Positions 1 to 4,901 of a DNA stretch of 5,426 nt are shown piece by piece. Source of the stretch: an uncultured Thermoanaerobacteraceae bacterium. Its GTDB lineage: Bacteria; Bacillota; DSM-12270; Thermacetogeniales; Thermacetogeniaceae. Below the pieces are notes generated by a model. That model did not search any database. It was not told the origin of the DNA and saw nothing but the letters and a program-made list of their open reading frames with translations. A program made the position numbers and the translations under genes. The stretch lies in NCBI GenBank assembly GCA_937914965.1, contig CALGIY010000338.1, positions 1-5,426 of the forward strand, given 5' to 3'. Positions within the stretch are counted from its first letter, which is position 1. Each line of letters starts with the position of its first letter.

Positions 1-310
1 AAGTAACCTTTTCTACCTGGGAATGGCGGAGCACTTCCCTAGCAGTACCCCCGTCTCCACCGCCAATAATCAATACATTGCGAGGGTTTGGGTGGGTATG
101 AAGGGGTACATGGGCCAGCATCTCATGGTAGACGAATTCATCATTGATTGTCAGCTGGACCATACCATCCAGAACGAGCATACGCCCAAACTGCTCGGTA
201 TCGAGAACTGCGATTTCTTGAAAAGGGGTTATCTCGCGGTGCAGAGTCTGCAGCACTTTACAGGTAATGCCAAGAGCTGGTGTCTGCTTTTCTGTGAACC
301 ATAATTCCAT
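1..310 (-). CDS. speE: Spermidine synthase, N-terminal part (cut by window edge)
   Basis: Only the first 103 codons are present; the gene runs leftward off the window. The product transfers an aminopropyl group from decarboxylated AdoMet to putrescine, giving spermidine and methylthioadenosine in the cytoplasm. Seen directly: the N-terminus [14 protein letters not shown], the strand-rich block around [15 protein letters not shown] (residues 36-50), DEFVYHEM (57-64), and the glycine-rich nucleotide-binding loop GGGDGG (83-88), all typical of SpeE. The ATG at 310 matches the usual family N-terminus, and no in-frame start lies between it and the Shine-Dalgarno-like AAAAGGAG at 325-332. The spacing of 14 bases to that site is longer than ideal. 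It lies 33 bases after pdaD on the same strand, so the two are very likely co-transcribed. The catalytic C-terminal part cannot be judged. Confidence 0.95.
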   Translation of the reverse strand, partial: MELWFTEKQTPALGITCKVLQTLHREITPFQEIAVLDTEQFGRMLVLDGMVQLTINDEFVYHEMLAHVPLHTHPNPRNVLIIGGGDGGTAREVLRHSQVEKVT

Positions 311-343
311 ATCTGTTCTTGTCGCTCCTTTTCCTTATTTAAG

Positions 344-814
344 CTATAACTTATACCAGAGCGGAATACCCGCAAAAACACACCCACAGCGTATAACGCT
401 ATGTTCGACACTGGCAGTTTTGATATCTTTTAATTCCCTACCCCGATAACGAAAAGCTTCGATTAACATTTGTTCAACTTCATATGCTGCTTCCTGCCGG
501 GTGCAGTAGCCCGAATATTCCATAATTACCCCGTATTCTTTGTCCTCCGTCCCGATGCCTACAGCAACAGCTGCTGCAATCAAGGCTCCAGGCTCTGAAC
601 TAGAAATGCTTCCATAAGCAATCGGGACTAGAGAACCTGGGGGTATCTCCAGGCTTTCTACAAACTCTGCACCGGGTGGCAGGATGCTGCTCATTCTGAG
701 CAGATTTACATTGCCTACTCCTGCTTTGAGCAGTGCCTGGTCAAAAGCTGTGAGTTCCCTTTCTCCTTCTGCTGCTGCACTAACAATGCTGTAAAGTTCT
801 GGTCTAGGCATCAT
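344..814 (-). CDS. pdaD: Pyruvoyl-dependent arginine decarboxylase
   Basis: A 156-residue protein matching the PvlArgDC family, which decarboxylates arginine to agmatine, the first step of polyamine synthesis from arginine. The family makes its cofactor by self-cleavage between two serines, turning the second into a pyruvoyl group. The expected pair is Ser42-Ser43 in LLRMSSILPPGAE. GNVN (34-37) supplies the conserved Asn before it, and Glu99 in IMEY fits the catalytic Glu known from the Methanocaldococcus jannaschii enzyme (about 165 residues, recalled alignment offset of 10). The C-terminus with VEHSV and PLWYK is also typical. The start is the first of two adjacent ATG codons at 814; no earlier in-frame start exists. 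The ribosome binding site is odd: GGAG lies 16 bases upstream, while a G6 tract lies 8 bases upstream. The gene has its own promoter and is followed by speE. Confidence 0.95.
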   Translation of the reverse strand: MMPRPELYSIVSAAAEGERELTAFDQALLKAGVGNVNLLRMSSILPPGAEFVESLEIPPGSLVPIAYGSISSSEPGALIAAAVAVGIGTEDKEYGVIMEYSGYCTRQEAAYEVEQMLIEAFRYRGRELKDIKTASVEHSVIRCGCVFAGIPLWYKL

Positions 815-822
815 TCTTATTG

Positions 823-828
823 CCCCCC
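823..828 (-). promoter_or_regulatory. Candidate G-rich ribosome binding site of pdaD
   Basis: On the minus strand a run of six G ends 8 bases before the pdaD ATG at 814. The more canonical AAGGAG at 831-836 is 16 bases away, which is too far for normal initiation, so the G run may be the working site. The same kind of tract occurs before the cbiO-like gene. This is inference from spacing only. Confidence 0.45.
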
Positions 829-859
829 ATCTCCTTAGATTTGCGTAAAAACTAGAGAG

Positions 860-888
860 ATTATAGCAACATTTTAATGCCTGGTCAA
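860..888 (-). promoter_or_regulatory. Sigma-A promoter of the pdaD-speE operon
   Basis: Minus-strand -35 box TTGACC (883-888) and perfect -10 box TATAAT (860-865) are separated by exactly 17 bases, and the -10 is preceded by TGC, an extended -10 element. Transcription would start near 853 and give a leader of about 40 bases before pdaD. The -35 box and most of the spacer lie inside the last codons and stop of the cbiO-like gene. No terminator hairpin is visible between that gene and pdaD, so read-through from upstream may add to expression. Confidence 0.85.
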
Positions 889-1695
889 TTTAAAAAGCAT
901 CTTTTTTCCTTCATCTACTGTACGAGGAAGAGGTAAATCTAAAGCAGCAGCAACTTCCTGAAAAACCTGGCTCACCAGAGGGAATCGCAAGTCCGCAGCC
1001 CCCACTAGGTCATCCTGGACGAGAAGTTCTGTACCACCCTGTGCGAGGATCTGTCCGTCCTTTAAAAGGATGATAGATGTTGCCCAATCCGCAGCCATAT
1101 CTATATCATGGGTGGCGATAACAATAGTCCTCCCTTGCCTATGGAGATCATCCAGGATAGCAAAAAGCGCATCCTGACCCGCTGGATCGAGATATGCTGC
1201 TGGCTCATCCAGCACAATTATATCTGGGCTCATCGCCAGTACCCCAGCAATGGCCACCCGCTTTTTTTGGCCGTAGCTGAGGTGGTGCGGTGCCCGACTA
1301 CGATACTCCCACATCCCTACTGCCTGCAGCGCGCTAGAAACCCTCTCTTCAATATTCTTCCGTTTGAGTCCCATATTCAAGGGGCCAAAAGCCACATCAT
1401 CCCAAACAGTAGCGGAAAAAACTTGGTCATCAGGATCCTGAAAAACCAGTCCCACTTTGGAGCGCACCTGGCGTTCATTATCCTGGCTGATTTCCTCACC
1501 GTCAACCCGCACAAATCCCTGCTGTGGCAGGTGAATACCATTAAAATGGAGGAGCAGGGTGGATTTTCCAGCTCCATTGGGCCCGAGAATCGCAACCTTC
1601 TCTTCTTGTTGAATACTCAGAGAAACCCCCTTCAATGCCGGAGTACCATCATGGTACCGAAAGAAGAGGTCTCCTATCTCTAAAATTGCAGCCAT
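874..1695 (-). CDS. cbiO: ECF transporter ATPase, CbiO/EcfA type
   Basis: A 273-residue ABC ATPase, the energising subunit of an energy-coupling factor importer, on the cytoplasmic face of the membrane. All core motifs are visible: Walker A GPNGAGKST (38-46), Q-loop Gln86 in FQDPDDQVF, signature LSYGQKK (139-145), Walker B with catalytic Glu in IIVLDEP (159-165), and H-loop His196 in ATHDID. The LSYGQKKRVAIAGVLAM form and the C-terminal tail with LRFPLVSQVF (236-245) and LPLPRTVDEG (254-263) are characteristic of CbiO-like proteins of cobalt/nickel uptake systems. A small oddity is the D-loop region PAAYLD, where PTAGLD or similar is usual. The ATG start overlaps the end of the cbiQ-like gene by 16 bases, suggesting translational coupling, and AGGGGGG sits 6 bases upstream. 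There is one ATPase gene only, so a homodimer is likely. The ion specificity (Co2+, Ni2+ or another substrate) is not shown by this subunit. Confidence 0.93.
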   Translation of the reverse strand: MAAILEIGDLFFRYHDGTPALKGVSLSIQQEEKVAILGPNGAGKSTLLLHFNGIHLPQQGFVRVDGEEISQDNERQVRSKVGLVFQDPDDQVFSATVWDDVAFGPLNMGLKRKNIEERVSSALQAVGMWEYRSRAPHHLSYGQKKRVAIAGVLAMSPDIIVLDEPAAYLDPAGQDALFAILDDLHRQGRTIVIATHDIDMAADWATSIILLKDGQILAQGGTELLVQDDLVGAADLRFPLVSQVFQEVAAALDLPLPRTVDEGKKMLFKLTRH

Positions 1696-2507
1696 CCAAA
1701 ACCCCCCTGATCAAAAACAAGGCTTACAATTCCCAATAGCACAATAGCAGTACCCAGAGCAATATCTTTACCCTGAATATGCAGGTCATCTAGAACCCGG
1801 ATCTCCCCCTTAAACCCCCGGGACATCATAGCAAAGTATACCCTTTCACCCCGCTCATAGGAGCGTATGAAAAGTATCCCCAGCAGTCCCCCAAAAGTAC
1901 TTAAAGTTTGCCGGCTCCAGAAGTTTTTGGCTGGTTTGAAATTTCTGGAGCGCCTTGCCCGCTGCATGCGCTGGGCCTCATCAGATAGAACAAAAAAATA
2001 GCGAAAAGCAAACTGGAGAAGGTGCGTAAATATCTTGGGAATCTTTAAATCTGATAACGACCGCAACAAAATATGGAATGGTGTTGTATATGTTACCAGA
2101 ATAATAAGCAGTGCAGCACAGAAAACTCTGAGAAAAAACAGAATACTTACCTGTACACCCTGGTCAGTAAAATGCAGAGTAAAAAAACCCAGATTAATAG
2201 AAAACAACGGTATTCCTGGCTGCATAAAGGGCAGAAAAATTCCAATAGCAAAAACAACCGGAATAATCAGACCAAGCCTTTTTAAGATTCGCACTGCAGG
2301 CAAGTGCGCACCCAGTATAAAAAGACAGATAACTGACAAAGCAAAGATCAGCCCTTCGGTGCTTTTCAAAGAAACAACAATTACTAAAAAAACAAGACAG
2401 CTGACCAGCTTAACACGCGGGTCGAACCGGTGAAAAGCAGACTTCAGATGGGCAAATTCATCGAGATGTATATGTTCCTGAGGCAACCAAGCCCCCCCTA
2501 TCCCCAC
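1680..2507 (-). CDS. cbiQ: ECF transporter transmembrane T component, CbiQ type
   Basis: A 275-residue membrane protein of the CbiQ/EcfT family, which couples ATPase movement to the substrate-binding S component. Hydrophobic segments are seen at about 34-48, 52-69, 78-95, 118-140 and 247-266. The cytoplasmic loop carries the two short Arg-containing motifs that contact the ATPases: ARRSR (184-188) and a MMSRGF motif (227-232). The N-terminal HLDEFAHLKSAFHRFDPRVKL pattern also fits. The start is uncertain. GTG at 2507 has GGAAG 7 bases upstream; an in-frame TTG at 2486 (codon 8) follows a G7 tract at a spacing like that of the cbiO-like gene and would give MPQEHIHLDEF, close to usual family N-termini. 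It lies 23 bases after the ylbF-like gene and overlaps the ATPase gene by 16 bases. No S component (CbiM, BioY and similar) is adjacent. Confidence 0.92.
   Translation of the reverse strand: MGIGGAWLPQEHIHLDEFAHLKSAFHRFDPRVKLVSCLVFLVIVVSLKSTEGLIFALSVICLFILGAHLPAVRILKRLGLIIPVVFAIGIFLPFMQPGIPLFSINLGFFTLHFTDQGVQVSILFFLRVFCAALLIILVTYTTPFHILLRSLSDLKIPKIFTHLLQFAFRYFFVLSDEAQRMQRARRSRNFKPAKNFWSRQTLSTFGGLLGILFIRSYERGERVYFAMMSRGFKGEIRVLDDLHIQGKDIALGTAIVLLGIVSLVFDQGGFGWLQF
1702..1708 (-). promoter_or_regulatory. G-rich ribosome binding site of the cbiO-like gene
   Basis: AGGGGGG on the minus strand lies 6 bases before the ATG at 1695, within the last codons of the cbiQ-like gene. No better Shine-Dalgarno match is nearby, so this is the likely site, possibly helped by coupling to translation of the overlapping upstream gene. 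Confidence 0.55.
2492..2498 (-). promoter_or_regulatory. G7 tract in the cbiQ start region
   Basis: Seven G on the minus strand lie between the GTG start at 2507 and an in-frame TTG at 2486. The tract is either codons 4-6 of the longer reading or the ribosome binding site of the shorter one (spacing 5 bases). As a homopolymer it could also vary in length by slippage; if the GTG is used, any change that is not a multiple of three would shift the frame. Which role applies is not decided by the sequence. Confidence 0.4.
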
Positions 2508-2530
2508 AGCATATCTTCCGTGCCAAATTC

Positions 2531-2908
2531 TTATTCCAGCGCAGGTTCGTCATCAACAACAAATTCCGCTGCAGCCTGGAACCAGTCAGAGAGCGCATCA
2601 CTCAGTATTTTTTGGATATCAACCATCACCTGTCCGAATCGGTACTCCGCGGCCAAATATGCCTGAACCGTAGGGTTAAGACCCACCAATTCGCCCAGTT
2701 GTTCCATCCGACGCGCTGTAATGTCATCAACCTCTTTTTGGAGAGCCTTAGCCTTTTCCATCTCCCACTGACACTTACGGAAATCCATGAGCATTTGTTT
2801 GTTTTTGGAGTCTGACTCCAGTTGTTTCCTAGCTTTCAGCAGATCCTGGTATTCATCGGATTCTTTGAGAGCCCGCGACAGATTGTGGGCATGGTCATAA
2901 AGATTCAT
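2531..2908 (-). CDS. YlbF/YmcA-family protein (Com_YlbF domain)
   Basis: A 125-residue, soluble, mostly helical protein of the YlbF/YmcA family. Seen directly: an N-terminal helix AHNLSRALKESDEYQDLL (7-24), a charged Lys/Glu/Gln-rich middle likely to form a coiled coil (25-70), then NPTVQAYLAAEYRFGQVM (78-95) and a final amphipathic helix. This order is the family pattern. In Bacillus subtilis, YlbF and YmcA act with YaaT in a complex that supports RNase Y-dependent mRNA maturation and affects competence, sporulation and biofilms; those proteins are somewhat longer (about 140-150 residues). This copy is short with an acidic C-terminus and sits between transporter genes, so its role may differ. 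The ATG at 2908 is well supported by AAGGAGGA at 2915-2922, 6 bases away. The cbiQ-like gene follows after 23 bases. Confidence 0.87.
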   Translation of the reverse strand: MNLYDHAHNLSRALKESDEYQDLLKARKQLESDSKNKQMLMDFRKCQWEMEKAKALQKEVDDITARRMEQLGELVGLNPTVQAYLAAEYRFGQVMVDIQKILSDALSDWFQAAAEFVVDDEPALE

Positions 2909-2929
2909 CGATCTTCCTCCTTAAAATTT

Positions 2930-2959
2930 ACTGGATATCCAGCCAGCTGCATATCCAGT
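2930..2959. repeat. Inverted repeat upstream of the ylbF-like gene
   Basis: Two perfect 9-base arms, ACTGGATAT (2930-2938) and ATATCCAGT (2951-2959), flank a 12-base loop. The left part also forms a perfect 12-base palindrome, CTGGATATCCAG (2931-2942), so the half-site ATATCCAG is present three times in alternating orientation. In the sense (minus) RNA the hairpin would end about 7 bases before the ylbF Shine-Dalgarno sequence, with only AAATTTT after it, so it is a poor terminator. It could be an operator, a 5' stabilising hairpin after RNA processing, or both. The function is inferred; the repeat itself is plain. Confidence 0.6.
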
Positions 2960-2970
2960 TTTTCTCCCGG

Positions 2971-3960
2971 TTAATGCAGCATTACCCATAAAAAGATAAC
3001 ATAAAACAGGCCCCCGGACATCAAGACGTAGGCATTAAGTTTTCTCTTCAAGACCAGGGATAAATAGACCAACCCTGCTGAAAGGAAAGTTATCACCACC
3101 GGTGCCAGGGAACCTGATACAAAATGCCAGTTAGTAAAGATAATTCCGATACTGGGCAGCACAACACTCTGAAAGACCATCGCTCCGGTGATATTACCGA
3201 TGGCAAGGGTATCCTTATCCTGCAGCAGCCAGATGACACTGTTGAACTTCTCTGGCAGTTCTGTAGCAATAGGAGCAATGATCAATGCCAGGATGAAAGA
3301 AGGAATCCCAAGCAGCTCAGCGATAACCGATACATTTTTGACAAAGAGATTGGCCCCTACAATCAATAGGATCAGGGCAACCGCAACCTGCAAAATGATG
3401 GCCCACATGCGCGGATGCTTCTTGGATCTGCTCAAATACAGAGGACGCAGTTCTGAATTATGAGTTGTGGTTCTACCACTGCGCAGAGTCAGCCAGACAT
3501 AAAAACAATACCAAAAAATCAGAAATGCTGCGATCAGATACTTTATCATTAGATTGTTGATAAAAGCGGCACCCAGCCCCAGGGCGTAACCAATAAAGAA
3601 GAAAGTAAGATCTCGTCTGACGACTCGCTCATCAACCTTCAGATAAGGGAAATCAAAGCGTTTGCGTGCCTCCAATACCACTACCAATCCGCTGATAAAG
3701 AAAGCCAGCGTGCTCAACATAAACGGTGCTCCGATAATCGCACCGATACCGATATGCTGCTGTTCTACCCCCTTGCCGGCAAGAAAAGCGATCAGCGGAA
3801 TTAGCGATTCGGGCATTGCAGTACCAACTGCAGCCAGGATGCTCCCAACCGCTCCCTCTGACAGGTTTAATCTGACCCCTAGCCATTCTACTCCATTTGT
3901 GAAAATTTCCGCTGCGAAAAGAATAACAGCAAGACTGACAATAAGCAACAGATAAGCCAT
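2971..3960 (-). CDS. Ca2+/cation antiporter family (CaCA) membrane protein
   Basis: A 329-residue integral membrane protein with about ten hydrophobic segments (roughly 2-20, 38-60, 72-96, 118-137, 139-160, 186-208, 213-233, 253-275, 281-305, 311-328) and a hydrophilic central loop (about 161-185), the layout of the sodium/calcium exchanger family. The two alpha repeats are visible: GTAMPES (46-52) in the first half and ATELPEKFNS (232-241) in the second, each with the ion-binding Glu (Glu51, Glu237). The second repeat is followed by GNITGAM (255-261), but the matching stretch after the first repeat reads GAIIGAP (73-79), without the usual Asn residues, so ion preference may differ from classical Na+/Ca2+ exchange. 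Length is normal for a bacterial member. The ATG at 3960 has AGGTGG 7 bases upstream and lies 20 bases after the PHP gene. Confidence 0.88.
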   Translation of the reverse strand: MAYLLLIVSLAVILFAAEIFTNGVEWLGVRLNLSEGAVGSILAAVGTAMPESLIPLIAFLAGKGVEQQHIGIGAIIGAPFMLSTLAFFISGLVVVLEARKRFDFPYLKVDERVVRRDLTFFFIGYALGLGAAFINNLMIKYLIAAFLIFWYCFYVWLTLRSGRTTTHNSELRPLYLSRSKKHPRMWAIILQVAVALILLIVGANLFVKNVSVIAELLGIPSFILALIIAPIATELPEKFNSVIWLLQDKDTLAIGNITGAMVFQSVVLPSIGIIFTNWHFVSGSLAPVVITFLSAGLVYLSLVLKRKLNAYVLMSGGLFYVIFLWVMLH

Positions 3961-3980
3961 TTATCCACCACCTGAATTTA

Positions 3981-4742
3981 TCAAAGCGAAATAAAAGATC
4001 TCTGGCGCTGAGAAAAAACCGCAATCCGGCGGTAACCGATCCGGTATAGTATTTCTCTAGCATAGACAAAATCCCTGCCTACTTCACTCTCTGTATGGGC
4101 ATCAGAACCAAGGGTGACCGGAATATCCAACTCGAAACACCTGGAAAGCAGTTCCTGGGACGGATAGATTGCTGCACAGGGTTTGTGCAGGCCAGCAGTG
4201 TTGAGCTCCACTACCAGGCCTGATTGTCTGATGGCCTGCAAGGCCAGCTCAGCAAAGGGCAGCAGATCTCCTTCGGGCCGGTACCCATATTTTTTGATTA
4301 GATCAAGATGCCCGACAATATCAAAGAGTCTGGAATGGGCCATGCCTTTTATTAATTCGTAATACTTCCGATATAAATCATCAAACTCCCAGGCGCGGTA
4401 ACCCATGCGGTAAGCAGGATGATCAAACATCCAGTTATCAATATCATGGACCGACCCAATCAGGTAGTCGAAGGGATATCTCCTTGCTAGACCAGCAATC
4501 TCAGTTTCCCTTCCCGGCCAGTAGCTAACCTCCATGCCCAGTTTTATTTTGAGATCAGGAGAACTGGCACTCACAGAAGCAATGATTGTTCTATCAAGCC
4601 CTTCCCAATACTCATCATGATCAGCGAAGCCGATTTCGGTCAGTCCCCGTTCTCTGGCCTCACTTAAATAAGGTATCAATAATACCTCTGTATAATCCCC
4701 TCCACTGTGACTGAGGGGATGGACATGATAATCTACGTACAT
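3981..4742 (-). CDS. PHP-domain phosphatase, HisJ (histidinol-phosphatase) family
   Basis: A 253-residue PHP-domain metallohydrolase resembling HisJ-type histidinol-phosphatases, which use a trinuclear metal centre to remove phosphate from L-histidinol phosphate. Metal ligands are visible in order: His6 and His8 in DYHVHPLSHSGG, Asp41-His42 in FADHDEY, Glu71 in GMEVSYWPG, His99 in GSVHDID, His145 in GHLDLIK, and Asp214-His216 in GSDAHT. VELNTAGLHKP (178-188) and the DDLYRKYYELIK helix (121-132) also fit this subfamily, and the length is near the usual 250-270. No other histidine genes are nearby, so the substrate may be histidinol phosphate or another phosphate ester. The ATG at 4742 has GGTGA 7 bases upstream. 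It is the first gene of the leftward operon, behind a recognisable promoter. Confidence 0.87.
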   Translation of the reverse strand: MYVDYHVHPLSHSGGDYTEVLLIPYLSEARERGLTEIGFADHDEYWEGLDRTIIASVSASSPDLKIKLGMEVSYWPGRETEIAGLARRYPFDYLIGSVHDIDNWMFDHPAYRMGYRAWEFDDLYRKYYELIKGMAHSRLFDIVGHLDLIKKYGYRPEGDLLPFAELALQAIRQSGLVVELNTAGLHKPCAAIYPSQELLSRCFELDIPVTLGSDAHTESEVGRDFVYAREILYRIGYRRIAVFSQRQRSFISL

Positions 4743-4791
4743 AATCTATTCACCAAGGTTTTTTATTATTATCATTTTTACCCATATACAG

Positions 4792-4820
4792 ATTAAAGCA
4801 CTAAACCTCTTTGTTTTCAA
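4792..4820 (-). promoter_or_regulatory. Sigma-A promoter of the leftward five-gene operon
   Basis: Minus-strand TTGAAA (4815-4820) and TTTAAT (4792-4797) are 17 bases apart, with TGC directly before the -10 box as an extended -10 element. Transcription would begin near 4785, leaving a leader of about 43 bases before the PHP gene. Both boxes deviate slightly from consensus, so strength is probably medium. It is the only good candidate found for the PHP-antiporter-ylbF-cbiQ-cbiO group. Confidence 0.65.
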
Positions 4821-4846
4821 TACTCATCCCTCGTTGTTCTCTTGAT

Positions 4847-4859
4847 CTTGTTTAACAAG
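4847..4859. repeat. Palindrome covering the -35 box of the DUF1015 gene promoter
   Basis: CTTGTT and AACAAG form a perfect 6-base inverted repeat around a single T. It overlaps the -35 box TTGTTT (4848-4853), a position where a bound regulator would block RNA polymerase. Short AT-rich palindromes arise by chance, so operator function is only a suggestion. Confidence 0.35.
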
Positions 4860-4876
4860 GATAAAAATATTACAAT
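4848..4876 (+). promoter_or_regulatory. Promoter of the DUF1015-family gene
   Basis: TTGTTT (4848-4853) and TACAAT (4871-4876) are separated by 17 AT-rich bases. Transcription would begin near 4883, only a few bases before the ribosome binding site AGGAGG (4888-4893), giving a very short leader of about 20 bases. It is arranged back to back with the leftward promoter, with 27 bases between the two -35 boxes. Confidence 0.6.
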
Positions 4877-4901
4877 AAACAAACAACAGGAGGGTGAAAA
4901 A

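Noticed and set aside
23..304. Plus-strand open frame at the left end
   Set aside because: Antisense to speE, whose N-terminal sequence is highly characteristic.
1108..1683. Plus-strand open frame of 191 codons
   Set aside because: It lies entirely antisense to the cbiO-like gene, whose ABC motifs are intact; the translation shows no family features and no ribosome binding site was found.
1680..1695. Possible frameshift or gene fusion between the cbiQ-like and cbiO-like genes
   Set aside because: Both proteins have complete ends and a separate ribosome binding site is present; a 16-base overlap is normal for coupled genes.
2035..2433. Plus-strand open frames opposite the cbiQ-like gene
   Set aside because: Antisense shadows rich in Lys, Asn and Arg, with no recognisable domain; the opposite strand codes for a clear membrane protein.
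2531..2600. Internal promoter for the cbiQ-like gene in the end of ylbF
   Set aside because: The best pair, TTGATG and AATAAG, is only 15 bases apart and poor at the -10 box.
2930..2963. Intrinsic terminator (hairpin followed by five T on the plus strand)
   Set aside because: It would act on plus-strand transcripts, and no plus-strand gene lies upstream. In the sense direction only AAATTTT follows, which is too weak a U-tract. It is kept as an inverted repeat.
3653..4069. Minus-strand open frame of 138 codons across the PHP/antiporter junction
   Set aside because: It overlaps the ends of two well-supported genes in another frame; the composition is unlike a real protein and no family is recognisable.
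4743..4901. Riboswitch or small RNA in the divergent spacer
   Set aside because: The leaders on both sides are only about 20-43 bases long and AT-rich, with no stable structure; there is no room for a known riboswitch such as cobalamin or NiCo.
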